A stretch of 64,000 nt of DNA from Hymenobacter psoromatis (lineage in GTDB: Bacteria > Bacteroidota > Bacteroidia > Cytophagales > Hymenobacteraceae). Positions 53,471 to 63,200 of this stretch are shown one piece after another (position 1 is the stretch's first letter; the number at the start of each line of letters is the position of its first letter). Below the pieces are notes generated by a model. The model was not told the origin of the DNA, made no database searches, and saw only the letters and a list, made by a program, of their open reading frames with translations. The translations under genes and the position numbers were made by a program. The stretch spans positions 620,001-684,000 of the forward strand of contig CP014771.1 in the NCBI GenBank assembly GCA_001596155.1, written 5' to 3'.

Positions 53471-54286
53471 ATGCGTCTAAATCTTCGCGTTATCATTGGC
53501 CTTGTTATCGCAGTGGTCACGCTGCTGGGCTATTTTTTCAATACCTCGACTAACCCCGTGACCGGCGAAAAGCAGCACGTGAACATGAGTGCTCAGCAGG
53601 AAATCGCGCTTGGCGTGCAGGCTACCCCCGAAATGGAGCAGCAGTACGGCGGCGAAAGCAGCGACCCCCGCGCCGTCGCCGCTGTGGAGCAAGTGGGCCA
53701 GCAGCTGGTTAAAGCCAACGGCCTCGACCAGAAAACCCAGTACCAATACCGCTTTCACCTGCTGGCCGACGACCAGACTATCAACGCCTTCGCCCTGCCC
53801 GGCGGCCAGGTGTTCATTACCCAGGGCTTGCTCAAAAACCTGACGACCGAGGGCGAGCTGGCCGGCGTGCTGGCCCACGAGATTGGCCACGTGGTGGCCC
53901 GGCACTCGGCCGAGCAGGTGGCCCAAAGCCAGCTCACCCAGGGCCTGACCGGGGCCGCCGCCATTGCCGCCTACGACCCCAACAGCCCCGGCAGCAGCGT
54001 CGCCCGCGCCGCCGCCGCCGCCATGATTGCCAAGCTCGTGACCCTGCGCTTTAGCCGCAACGACGAGCTGGAGGCCGACAAGTTTGCCGTGAAGTTTACC
54101 CCCGCCGCCGGCTATAACCCCGCTTCCATGATTAACGTGATGCAGATGCTTCAGAAAGAAGGGGGTAGCGGCAACCCGCCCGAGTTTCTGAGCACTCACC
54201 CCAACCCCGGCAACCGGATTGAGGAACTGCAAAGCGATATCAAGCAGCTATATCCGCAGGGCCTGCCCGCCGGCCTGAAGCAGTAG
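53471..54286 (+). CDS. M48 family metallopeptidase
   Basis: 271 residues. A membrane anchor or signal (VIIGLVIAVVTLLGYFF), then the zinc motif HEIGH (His136, Glu137, His140) with the third ligand Glu in DELEADKFAVKF. Ordering matches the short BepA/YcaL-like M48B peptidases, which degrade misfolded envelope proteins; no TPR domain here. The C-terminal STHPNPGNRIEELQ is typical. An exosortase gene follows 35 bp downstream in the same direction. Confidence 0.93.
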   Translation: MRLNLRVIIGLVIAVVTLLGYFFNTSTNPVTGEKQHVNMSAQQEIALGVQATPEMEQQYGGESSDPRAVAAVEQVGQQLVKANGLDQKTQYQYRFHLLADDQTINAFALPGGQVFITQGLLKNLTTEGELAGVLAHEIGHVVARHSAEQVAQSQLTQGLTGAAAIAAYDPNSPGSSVARAAAAAMIAKLVTLRFSRNDELEADKFAVKFTPAAGYNPASMINVMQMLQKEGGSGNPPEFLSTHPNPGNRIEELQSDIKQLYPQGLPAGLKQ

Positions 54287-54321
54287 CGGCGGCTTAGCCC
54301 GCAGCGGATATATTTGCGGCT

Positions 54322-54873
54322 ATGCTTCCCAAAATTACCACTTCCGCCGCCGGCCGGCCCCGGCTGGCTCCCCACTGGCAGTTTGTCCTCGCGGCGGCGG
54401 GCCTCTACGCGCTGTGGCTGATTAGCTACGAAGGATTTATCGGCCCCGACGGCCGACTTGACACCTGGCTGTCCGTCAACATTGCCGCCGCCAGCGCCGG
54501 GCTGCTGCGGCTGCTGGGCTTCACCTCGTCGGTAGCGCCCGGCTCCACGTTGCTGCTGATGGACGGGCTGCCCGCCGTGTTGGTGGGGGCACCCTGCGAT
54601 GGGCTGGTGCTATACGCGTTGTTCGCTGGTTTTATCATTGCCTTTCCGGGGCCGGTGCGCCCCAAGCTCTGGTTTGTTCCTTTGGGAATAGTGATAATTT
54701 ACCTGCTTAATATCGTGCGGGTTGGAGCCCTGGCCCTCAATCATCACTACGCCCACCGCTCGGTCGATTTCAACCACCACTACACCTTCGCCTTCGTGGT
54801 CTATGCCTGCATCTGTGCGCTCTGGATGCAGTGGGTGCGGTGGTACGGCTCGCCAGCCAGCGCGGCCGTATGA
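54322..54873 (+). CDS. exosortase family protein (XrtF/XrtX-like)
   Basis: 183-residue multi-pass membrane protein of the exosortase/archaeosortase superfamily. The catalytic triad positions are clear: Cys92 in GAPCDGLVLYALFAGFIIAFPG, Arg133 in LNIVRVGALALNHHY and His152/His153 in FNHHYTFAFVVY. Short length and sequence fit the stand-alone Bacteroidota enzymes (XrtF/XrtX types) rather than the long EpsH forms. Its stop overlaps the start of the next gene (ATGA), which encodes the partner membrane protein. It should cleave and anchor proteins with a C-terminal sorting signal; no substrate was seen here. Confidence 0.88.
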   Translation: MLPKITTSAAGRPRLAPHWQFVLAAAGLYALWLISYEGFIGPDGRLDTWLSVNIAAASAGLLRLLGFTSSVAPGSTLLLMDGLPAVLVGAPCDGLVLYALFAGFIIAFPGPVRPKLWFVPLGIVIIYLLNIVRVGALALNHHYAHRSVDFNHHYTFAFVVYACICALWMQWVRWYGSPASAAV

Positions 54874-55379
54874 GCCCCTACGTGCGTGCGCTGCCCGCCG
54901 CCCCCATGACGCCCGCCCGCTGGGTGCTGGCGGTACTGCTGGCGGCCGTGTTGTTTTTGACCGGCATGGAGGTAGAAGCCGTCTTCGCGGCGCTGACTCA
55001 GCTGTGGCAGGTCGTGTTCAGGGGGGTAGGGTTCGCGGGCGTTCTGGCCCACTGGCAGCAGGGCACCAGCCAGCTGGTCACGACCCGCAGCCTGCCCGCC
55101 GTGGCCAGCTACAGCGTGCTCTACGCGGCGGTGTCGGTGCTGCTGCTGCACGTGCTGCTGCGCAGCGCCGCCCGCACGCGCTGGGTAATGCAGGTCTATC
55201 TGGGGCTGTTTGGGTTGTATGCTTTGCTGATGCTCATCGGCAAGCTCGGCGGCGATTTGGGCTGGGCCTACCGGGTGGCGCGGCATGTTATTGACTTTCT
55301 AATATCGCCGCTGCCCGTGATGCTGCTGCTACCCCTGCTGTGGCCGGGCATGCGACGCACAGGTCTGGCAGTGAAGTAG
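54870..55379 (+). CDS. exosortase-associated membrane protein
   Basis: 169 residues from ATG 54870, overlapping the exosortase stop by 4 nt, hence translationally coupled. Four hydrophobic segments: ~17-37, ~85-105, ~110-130 and ~140-160. Bacteroidota exosortases are usually followed by a small integral membrane protein of this size (exosortase-F-associated type); assignment is by position, overlap and topology, with no shared catalytic motif. Function unknown, presumably a subunit or chaperone of the sorting enzyme. A long palindrome lies downstream. Confidence 0.75.
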   Translation: MSPYVRALPAAPMTPARWVLAVLLAAVLFLTGMEVEAVFAALTQLWQVVFRGVGFAGVLAHWQQGTSQLVTTRSLPAVASYSVLYAAVSVLLLHVLLRSAARTRWVMQVYLGLFGLYALLMLIGKLGGDLGWAYRVARHVIDFLISPLPVMLLLPLLWPGMRRTGLAVK

Positions 55380-55436
55380 TTATTGCCAGCGGGTGGCAAC
55401 GCGACTCGCACAGAAGGGAGCGGCGGCCCCGCTGCT

Positions 55437-55528
55437 TGCGTCTAGGGCTATTCAGACATTTGTCAGAACGTCATTCCTCGGCAAGCTCGGAATGACGTTC
55501 TGACAAATGTCTGAATAGCCCTAGACGC
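55437..55528. repeat. long palindrome, family E-like copy 4
   Basis: TTGCGTCTAGGGCTATTCAG at one end and its inverse at the other, ~40-bp arms containing TTTGTCAGAACGTCATTCC, with a short loop GGCAAGC. It combines the outer end of family E with the ACGTCATT core of family A. It directly precedes the terminator at 55529. Confidence 0.85.
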
Positions 55529-55563
55529 AAGAAAGCCCCGCTGAAACTCAGCGGGGCTTTCTT
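55529..55563. terminator. bidirectional terminator
   Basis: AGAAAGCCCCGCTGA pairs with its inverse around AAC; A run on the left and T run on the right. It serves the exosortase unit and the convergent T9SS gene. Confidence 0.85.
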
Positions 55564-55596
55564 ATGCAACTTGAAGTAAGTGGCTCTAGTTAGCTA

Positions 55597-58524
55597 CTAC
55601 TCAATAACCAGGCGCTTGGCTACCTGGCCGGCCACCGTGGTGGCGCGCACCGTGTAGATGCCGGCCGCCAAGCCCGTCAGGGGCAGCTCGATGGCGTCGG
55701 CGCTGCCGGGGGCAACGGTGCGGGTGAGCACGGCTTGGCCCAGGGTGTTGAGCAGTTGCACCGTGCTGGGGGCGTTGCCGCGCAGCGCCTGGGGCAGCAC
55801 CAGCGTGGCCTGGCCGCTGGCCGGGCTCGGATAAACCGAGGCCAGGGCCGCCAGAGCGGCCGGGGCCGTGGCCAGGGGCGACACATTGGTGAACACCACC
55901 GCGAAGCGGCCGGTGGCCGCGCCGCTGGCCAGGTTCAGGCTAAGGCTGGGGGTAGTGGCCAGGTCAGTGTAGGTGTTGAGCACCGCGTCGCGCAGGAAGG
56001 CGTGGTAGCCGGCGGGCAGGTTGGCCAGGTCGGCGGCCCGCAGCGAGTAGGTGCCGGCCGTGGCTACGGCCAGACGCAGCGGCACCGTCACGGCCGCGCT
56101 CAGGGCCGGCTGGCCGTTGATGGCCAGCACGTTGTTGCCCGCCTCCGAAGCCAGCGTCAGGCCATTGAGGAAGGGTAGGGCCGGGGCATCGAAGGCATTG
56201 TCGAGGCCAGTGGTGGCACCCTGCTCAAAATAAATATCGGTTTGCGAAGCCAGCGTGCCGTTGCCCAGCTCCAGCAGCAGCTGGGGGCGCGTGTCGGCGG
56301 CGGTGCGCTGGAAAGGAGCCGTGCTGGCCGTCGTGATGCGCTGCGCATCGGTAAAGTTGAGGTTGCCCGTGGCCCCGACCGCACTCGTTTGCACGAAGAA
56401 GCCCTGCGCCACCGGCACCACGTTGGTGCCGCCGTTGGTGCCCTGGCCATTCAGGTACGAAGCGTAATTGCCCGAATACTGCCCGCTGCTTTTCACCACG
56501 TACAGCGCGGGGCGAATATTGACCAGGCCGCTGGCTACCACTTGGTTCCAGTCCAAAGAGCTGGGGTAGGGGTTGCCCAGCAGCTGCCAGCCGGCGTTGG
56601 CCCCGGCGCCGCGGCCCTGGCCGGCGGTGCTGACGTTGCCCGTCGTGAGCGTGCCCACGAAATCTACCAGTTCGCTACCCCCCAGGTTGACCGTGTAGCC
56701 CGTGCCCGGCGTCCAGGCATCGCCGGCGGCCGGCGAGTAGAAGCCCTTGTCGAAATCGGGCGTGCTGGTGGTGGCCGGCGAGTTCTCGTAGTGTGCTTGG
56801 TCATAGCCATACACCGTGGGGAAGGGCGTGGTGGTGCCAGGGGTAGGGTTGGTGTTATAAGCCGGGTTGAAGATGGGCATAAACGAGGCCGTAGCCAGGT
56901 CATCAACCGTCGTGTTCGCCACCGGGGCCGAGTAGTGGCGGTAGCCCAGGCCGGGGTTGGTGGGCGTGAGGTAGCGCTGCACCGTGGCGGTGCCGGTGGC
57001 CGCCCCGCCGGTGTTCACCACGTAGGCCGTGCCGCCGGCGTTGGAAAGCAGCGTGAAGGGCTGCCCACTGCCGATGGCCAGGCTGCCCGTCAGCGTGAGG
57101 CCGCCCTGCACGGTGGCTGGCCCGCTGAGCGTGGCCCCGGCCGCCCCCACGCGCAGGTTGCCGAACTGCGACAAGGCCGGCCCGCTGATATCCTGGCTGG
57201 CCGCCCCCGTCAGGGCGATGGTGCCGGAACCCGCCAGGCTGCCGGCAGCATTCAAAAAGTCGCCCGCCACGCTCAGCGTGCCGGCCGCCGCAGTGGTCAG
57301 CACCGCCGGCGTGCCCTGCCCGCCGGTGCTCAGGATGACCGTGCGGGCCTGCTGCGCGTTGCTCACGGTGGGCTGCCGCAACACCGCGGGGCCCAGGCCG
57401 GCGATGAACACGTCGGTGCCGGCTCCGGGCACCCCGGCGGGATTCCAGTTGTTGGCCGTGCCCCAGTCGGTGCTCACGGCCCCGGTCCACACGGCGGGCG
57501 GGTTGGCGGGCGCAGCGGCGATGTTGGTAAAGCGCAGCGGAATCAGGCCGCTGATGATGTTATTAATCCGCACCGCGTTGCCGGTGCTCAGGTCAAAATT
57601 GTAGAGATTGGCGGTGCCGGGCCGGCTGGAAAACTTGTCCGTCAGCTCCAGCAGATAGGCAAAGTTGCGGGCGGGCTGCGCGCCGGCATCCGTAAAAATA
57701 TCGAGGTCCAGGTCAGCGCTGCCAATGCCGTAGGTGCCCGAACTCGTGAGCGTGATGCCGGCCACGGTCGTCAGCGTGCCGCTGCTGGCGGGCGTTTGGC
57801 TTTGAATGGAAAGCACCCCGTTGTTGGGCGTTTCGTCCACGTCGTAGAGCGTGGTGCCGCGCGGGCCGATGGCCGCGTTGGTGTAGGCCACCGTGCCGAT
57901 GAGCGGCGGGCCGGGCGGCGGCACCGCGTTGCCGGTGGCGGCGTAGGCCAGCGGGTTGTCAGTAGCCACCAGCTGCCCGCTGGCCGGGCTCAGGCGGTAG
58001 TTGGCCCCGTTGCGGCCCGTCACGCGAATCAGGTCGGCGCGCGGGTCAAAGTCGAAGCCTACCCCCACCACCAGGTTGTAGCCGTCGAGGTCGGTGCGGT
58101 TGCTCAGGCCCAGGGCCAGGGTAATGGGGCTGCCCACCGGCTGGGCCACCACGGTAGCCCCCACGATAGTCATTACATAAAGCTGCGCGTTGGGCGAAGC
58201 CCCGGCTGTGTTGTCGTAGCCCAGCGCGTAAAGCTGCCCGGTGGTGGGGCGCGTGTCGAGCCCCACCAGCTGCTGGCCGGTCGCCACCCGCATAACCAGC
58301 AATAAATTGGAGGGGTCGGGGTTGCTGGCCGCGAGCGGGGCCAGCACTTGCGTGCCCTTCGTCGCGCTCTGGCCCCCGTAGCTAAAATCCCTGGTGAAAG
58401 TGCCCAGCGCGTAAATAGTGCTGGCCTGGCCGTGGGCGGCCCGCGCGCCGGCCAGCAGGCCCAGGGCCAGCGCGGCCGCGCGCAGCTTGGTGGAAAACGA
58501 TTGGGTGGGGAAAAGTTCGCGCAT
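55597..58524 (-). CDS. T9SS-exported protein with DUF4394 domain
   Basis: 975 residues. Signal peptide (start MRELFPTQSFSTKLRAAALA, then LGLLAGARAAHGQA). Residues ~35-330 look like a DUF4394 domain (TIYALGTFTRDF, GLDTRPTTGQLYALGYD, GVGFDFDPRADLIRVTGRNG). A central region of Gly/Thr/Ala-rich repeat strands follows (~350-560), then segments with DKGFYSPAAGDAWTPG, GNPYPSSLDWNQV typical of Bacteroidota surface proteins. The C-terminus (VYPSPASGQATLVLP ... LTGLAAGIYTVRATT ... KRLVIE) is a type A T9SS sorting domain, so the protein should be exported through the outer membrane. Function unknown. Confidence 0.92.
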   Translation of the reverse strand: MRELFPTQSFSTKLRAAALALGLLAGARAAHGQASTIYALGTFTRDFSYGGQSATKGTQVLAPLAASNPDPSNLLLVMRVATGQQLVGLDTRPTTGQLYALGYDNTAGASPNAQLYVMTIVGATVVAQPVGSPITLALGLSNRTDLDGYNLVVGVGFDFDPRADLIRVTGRNGANYRLSPASGQLVATDNPLAYAATGNAVPPPGPPLIGTVAYTNAAIGPRGTTLYDVDETPNNGVLSIQSQTPASSGTLTTVAGITLTSSGTYGIGSADLDLDIFTDAGAQPARNFAYLLELTDKFSSRPGTANLYNFDLSTGNAVRINNIISGLIPLRFTNIAAAPANPPAVWTGAVSTDWGTANNWNPAGVPGAGTDVFIAGLGPAVLRQPTVSNAQQARTVILSTGGQGTPAVLTTAAAGTLSVAGDFLNAAGSLAGSGTIALTGAASQDISGPALSQFGNLRVGAAGATLSGPATVQGGLTLTGSLAIGSGQPFTLLSNAGGTAYVVNTGGAATGTATVQRYLTPTNPGLGYRHYSAPVANTTVDDLATASFMPIFNPAYNTNPTPGTTTPFPTVYGYDQAHYENSPATTSTPDFDKGFYSPAAGDAWTPGTGYTVNLGGSELVDFVGTLTTGNVSTAGQGRGAGANAGWQLLGNPYPSSLDWNQVVASGLVNIRPALYVVKSSGQYSGNYASYLNGQGTNGGTNVVPVAQGFFVQTSAVGATGNLNFTDAQRITTASTAPFQRTAADTRPQLLLELGNGTLASQTDIYFEQGATTGLDNAFDAPALPFLNGLTLASEAGNNVLAINGQPALSAAVTVPLRLAVATAGTYSLRAADLANLPAGYHAFLRDAVLNTYTDLATTPSLSLNLASGAATGRFAVVFTNVSPLATAPAALAALASVYPSPASGQATLVLPQALRGNAPSTVQLLNTLGQAVLTRTVAPGSADAIELPLTGLAAGIYTVRATTVAGQVAKRLVIE

Positions 58525-58617
58525 AAAAATCTGATTGATAAGCGTAAAGCCGGGCCAGTGCTGCTAGTCCGCCGCGTGTCAGCAAGGTACGCAATTCTCC
58601 CCGTTCTGAGTTAAGAC

Positions 58618-58764
58618 CTGCTGTTACGCTACGGGGAGTAGCGCGAACGTTGTAGTTCGCGTCCCCGCGCCGTTAAAGCCAGCATAACGGCGCGGAGACG
58701 CGAACTACAACGTTCGCGCTACTCCCCGTTACCATCTCGAATAAGATAGGGCGTAACAGCAGTT
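58618..58764. repeat. palindromic repeat, family B copy 4
   Basis: Outer CTGCTGTTACGC / GCGTAACAGCAG, inner 40-bp stem with one mismatch, same orientation as the 8235 copy. Its right end overlaps the stop codon of the LON-domain gene (58763-58765 on the minus strand). Confidence 0.9.
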
Positions 58765-59395
58765 AAAACTGCGGCGGCTGCAGGTGCTTGAAGTGCCCGT
58801 TCTGGCGCACGCGCTCCTTGAGGCGCTCGGCCTCCAGCACGGCGGGCAGCAGGCGCTCCAGGTGCTCGCGCACCAGCTCCTGGCGCTCCTGCTCGGCGGT
58901 GGTGCCCAGCAGCTGGTATTCCTGCTCGGTGCTGAGGCCAATGTGGTGGGCCACGTCAAAAATCCGAAACTCGGGGTCCAGCTCCAGCAGCAGCTTGCGC
59001 AGGCCCAGCGCCTCGTAAAGCTGGCGCACCTGTTTGGCTATCTGCTGGCGCAGCACCAGGTCGGGCTCCTCATCCTGCACCACGTCTTCGACCTGGCCGG
59101 CGGCGTAGAGCTTGCCCGGTGCCTGGCGAAAAAACTTTTGCACCCGAAAAATGCCCACGGCCTGGGTGCGAATGTCCATCTCGCCGCCGGCGTGCGTTTT
59201 TTCCACGCTCAGCAGGCGCATCTCGGTGCCCAGCTCCTGCACCGCGTTGTCGAGGTAGGGTGTGATGCCAAACGAGACGCCCTCGGTGAAGCAGTCGCGC
59301 ACCAGCTCGCGGTAGCGGGGCTCAAAGACGTGTAAATTCAATTTCTCACCCGGAAAAGCCACCAGGCTGAGCGGAAACAACGGTAGTAGACGCAT
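58763..59395 (-). CDS. LON substrate-binding domain protein
   Basis: 210 residues from ATG 59395 (MRLLPLFPLSLVAFPGEKLNLHVFEPRYRELV); the open frame continues 77 codons upstream without conservation. This is the stand-alone N-terminal LON (PUA-like) domain without ATPase or protease, with FGITPYLDNAVQELG and GIFRVQKFFR. Function of single-domain forms is unknown, possibly protein quality control. The stop codon is supplied by the edge of a family B palindrome; the natural 3' end may therefore have been altered. Confidence 0.88.
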   Translation of the reverse strand: MRLLPLFPLSLVAFPGEKLNLHVFEPRYRELVRDCFTEGVSFGITPYLDNAVQELGTEMRLLSVEKTHAGGEMDIRTQAVGIFRVQKFFRQAPGKLYAAGQVEDVVQDEEPDLVLRQQIAKQVRQLYEALGLRKLLLELDPEFRIFDVAHHIGLSTEQEYQLLGTTAEQERQELVREHLERLLPAVLEAERLKERVRQNGHFKHLQPPQF

Positions 59396-59540
59396 AGTAG
59401 CGCAAGAATAAGCCGGTGGGGCAAATGTTTTGCGCGAAGTGCTTCGCCCTGAGCTGCCCAACCCGCTGACTCTTAATTTACCCTTAATTTTGGGCATTAA
59501 ATAAACCTTCCCTACCCCCCGCCGTTTTGGAAAATAAGAT

Positions 59541-59957
59541 ATGAAAGCGGTGGTTTCCTTTTTTCTGGCTTGCCTGATGCTGGTGGGCAGCCTCATTCCG
59601 CAGAACGACCTGTCGGAGCTGAGCAAGCTGCCCCAGCTGCTGGAGCACTACCGCTACCACCACTCGGCGGCCGGCGGCGGCCTGTCGCTGGCCGAGTTTC
59701 TAGCCGAGCACTACGGCGCGGGCGAGAAGGCGCACTTCGGCTGCACCTGCTCGCCGCGGCACCAGCAAGACCACCAGGGCCTGCCCCTGCACGGCCAGCA
59801 CACCTGCGATGGCCACATAGCTTTCCTGCTGCTGGCCCCTACCCCCTTCAGCGGGCGGCAAGCCACCGCTCTGCTGGCGCGCGCCTATCGCCCCGCCGCC
59901 CCCGCGCCCTGCCCCGAAGCGCCGGCTCCGGCGCTGCTTCAGCCACCCCGAGCCTAA
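59541..59957 (+). CDS. small exported Cys/His-rich protein beside a metal pump
   Basis: 138 residues with an N-terminal hydrophobic signal (MKAVVSFFLACLMLVGSLIP). The middle has clustered metal ligands: YRYHH, HFGCTCSPRHQQDHQGLPLH and CDGH. The last ~50 residues are Ala/Pro-rich without structure. It is 321 bp upstream of the CusA-type pump in the same direction. The location and the ligand clusters suggest a periplasmic metal sensor or chaperone, but this is inference; small proteins like it are often found before Bacteroidota CusA genes. Real gene probably, function not recognised. Confidence 0.7.
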   Translation: MKAVVSFFLACLMLVGSLIPQNDLSELSKLPQLLEHYRYHHSAAGGGLSLAEFLAEHYGAGEKAHFGCTCSPRHQQDHQGLPLHGQHTCDGHIAFLLLAPTPFSGRQATALLARAYRPAAPAPCPEAPAPALLQPPRA

Positions 59958-60278
59958 GCTCCGCGCCGCCCCTGGGAAGCATGTGCCTGCTAGGAGCTGA
60001 CAGCTCTGGCATTCGGCTAGAGGTTTTTAGCCCGCAGAAGCCGCAGAGGGTTGCGCGGAGGACGCAGAAGCAGACGACCCCTTTAGCTTGGGCGGTTGAC
60101 GCAGCTAGCGGCTAGCTTTTTACAAATTTTGGAGACATAGCCAATGTCCGCCGGTTCGGCAGGGCTCCAAGCAATTATTCTGGGTTTGAGGTTGATAACC
60201 CCCTTTGCCGCCTGGATGGCAGGGAGGGGGTAGGCGCACCGCGGAGCGCCGGCCTCCGCCCCGCATCCTTTCGTTTTT
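59958..60278. other. intergenic region before the RND pump
   Basis: No gene seen. Contains repeated CGCAGAAG / CGCAGAGG units (about 60033-60070), a dispersed repeat type common in Bacteroidota, and a GGGGGTAG octamer near 60227. No clear promoter box found. Confidence 0.55.
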
Positions 60279-63200
60279 ATGTTAGCAAAAATCATTGCGG
60301 CCAGTGTCCGCAACAAGCTGCTGGTGGGCCTGCTGCTGCTGGCGCTCATCGCCTGGGGCGGCTATTCGGCGGTGAATATCCCGCTCGACGCCATCCCCGA
60401 CGTCACCAATAACCAGGTGCAGGTCATCACGCAGAGCGACGCGCTGGCGGCCCAGGAGGTCGAGCAGCTCATCACGATTCCGCTCGAATTGCAGCTGCGC
60501 ACGGTGCCCGGCGTCACGGAAATCCGCTCCATCTCGCGCTTCGGGCTCTCGGTGATTACCGTCGTCTTTCCCGACGACATGACCACCTACCAGACCCGGC
60601 AGCTGGTGGCCGAAAAGCTCAAAGCCGCCGGGGCCGACCTCGCGGCCGGGGCCGGCCCGCCCACGATGGCCCCCATCACCACGGGCCTGGGCGAGATTTA
60701 CCAGTACACCATTCGGGTGCTGCCCGGCTACGAAAAGCAGTTTTCGCTGGCCCGGCTGCGCGACGTGCAGGACTGGATAGTGAAGCGCCAACTGGCTGGC
60801 GTGGAAGGCATTGTGGATGTGAGTAGCTTCGGCGGCTACCTGCGCCAGTACGAGGTGGCCGTGGACCCCGCTCGCCTGGCCGCCAACGGCGTGACGATGG
60901 CCGAGCTTTACCAGGCCCTGCAGGACAACAACGCCAACACCGGCGGGGCCTACATCGAGCGCGGCCCCAACGCCTTCTTCATTCGGGGGGAGGGGAGGGT
61001 CAGCTCGCTCGATGACCTGGGCGCGACCGTTATCAAGCAGGCGGCCAGCGGCGTGCCGCTGCTGGTGCGCGACGTGGCTACGCCGCGCATGGGCCACGCC
61101 GTGCGCTACGGGGCCATGACCCGCAACGGCCAGGGCGAAACCGTGGGCGCGGTGGTGCTGATGCTGAAAGGGGCCAGCTCGGAGCAAACCATCAAGAACG
61201 TGAAAAAGCGGGTGGCCGAAATTCAGAAAACCCTGCCCAAAGGACTGGTTATCACGCCGTTTCTGGACCGTACCAAGCTCATCGACAAGGCCATTGCCAC
61301 CGTGGAGCACAACCTCATCGAGGGCGGCATTATCGTGCTGGCGGTGCTGCTACTGCTGCTCGGCAACTGGCGCGCCGCCGTGGTGGTGGCCCTCATGATT
61401 CCGCTGTGCATGCTCTTCGCGCTGGGCCTGATGAGTGTGTTTGGCGTGTCGGCTAACCTGATGAGCCTCGGGGCGTTGGACTTCGGGCTGATTGTGGACG
61501 GGGCCGTGATTATCGTGGAGGCCGTCATCTTTCACATCGTGCACCAGCGCGCGCAGGCCGCCCACGAAACGATGGACGACATGACCGAGAGCGCCGCCAC
61601 GCGCCTCATGTCGTCGGCCCTGTTTGGGCAGCTTATCATCCTCATCGTGTATTTCCCCATCCTGTCGCTGACGGGCATTGAGGGCAAGATGTTCCGGCCG
61701 ATGGCCCTCACGGTGAGCTTCGCCATTATCGGGGCCATGATTATGTGCCTCACGTTTGTGCCGGCGGCCACGGCCTGGGCATTGAAGAAGGACATTAAGG
61801 AGGAAGGCACGATTGCTTACCGCATCATGAAGTTTCTGCACCGCGGCTACGACCCCATTATCCGGGCGGCGCTCGGCTTGCGGTGGGTAGTGGTGGGCGG
61901 CGCGGTAGCGCTGCTGGTGCTGGCCGGCTTCATTTTCTCCAGAATGGGCGGCGAATTTATTCCGCAGCTCGATGAGGGCGACATTGCCCTGAACGTGACC
62001 CTTTCGCCCGGCTCGTCGCTGAGCCAGACCATTGCCACCAACCTGCGCGTGCAGCAGATTCTGAAGGCGAAATTCCCGGAGATTGAGCAGATTGTGGGCA
62101 AAAGCGGCACCTCCGAAATTCCGACCGACCCGATGTCGCTGGAAGACAGCGACGAGATGGTGATTCTCAAAGACCACAGCGAATGGACTTCGGCCAGCAC
62201 CCGCGAGGAGCTGGCGGGCAAGATGCAGGCCGCGCTGGCCGGTATTCCGGGCGTGAGCATGGAGTTTCAGCAGCCCATCCAGATGCGATTCAACGAGCTG
62301 ATTTCGGGCGTGAAATCGGACGTGAGCATCAAGATTTACGGTGACGACCTGGCCGTGCTCTACGAGAAGGCCAACGAAGCCGCCGCGCTTATCCGCCCGC
62401 TGGGGGGGGTAGGCGACCTGAAAGTGGAGCAAATCGCGGCCCTGCCGCAGATGCGCGTGACCTACAACCGCCAGAAGCTGGCGCAGTATGGCCTCAAGGT
62501 GAGCGAGTTGAACATGATACTGCGGGCATCTTTCGCCGGCGACATCGCCGGGCAAGTGTACGAGGGCGAGCGCCGCTACGACCTCGTGATGCGCCTCGAC
62601 AGCGCCCACCGCGCGGGCCTGGCCAACCTCCGGGACCTGTACGTGGACACGCCCGGCGGCCAGAAAATCCCGCTCGATGAGGTAGCCACCGTGGCGTATA
62701 AGAACGCGCCCATCCAGATTTCGCGCGATGACGCCCGCCGCCGCATCAACATCGGCATCAACGTGCGGGGCCGCGACGTGCAGAGCCTGGTGCAGGAAAT
62801 TCAGCGTAAGCTGAACACCGGCCTCCAGCTGCCGCCCGGCTACACCATCACCTACGGCGGCCAGTTTGAAAACCTGAACCACGCCATTAAGCGCCTGAAA
62901 GTGGCCGTGCCGGTATCGCTGCTATTGATTTTCCTGCTGCTCTACCTCTCATTTCGGTCGGTGAAGCAGGCGCTGCTCATTTTTACGGGCGTGCCGCTGG
63001 CCACCATTGGCGGCATCGTGGCGCTGTGGGCGCGCGGGATGCCGTTCAGCATTTCGGCGGGGGTAGGGTTTATCGCGCTCTTCGGCGTGGCGGTTTTAAA
63101 CGGTATCGTGCTGCTGGCCAGTTTCAACGAGCTGGCCGCCGAGGGCGTGGCCTCGGTGCGTGACCGTGTGCTACGCGCCACCGAGGAGCGTTTCCGGCCG

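Noticed and set aside
54309..54316. TATATTTG as promoter of the exosortase gene
   Set aside because: It fits the -7 box but is only 5 bp from the ATG, and the gene follows the M48 gene by 35 bp, so co-transcription is more likely.
56242..58305. 687-residue frame opposite the T9SS gene
   Set aside because: Composition is Arg/Gly/His-rich with no domain, and the opposite strand has a signal peptide, DUF4394 and a sorting domain. It is a shadow caused by high GC.
60282..62882. Two long minus-strand frames opposite the RND pump
   Set aside because: His/Gly-rich low-complexity translation with no motif. The plus strand carries clear RND sequence.
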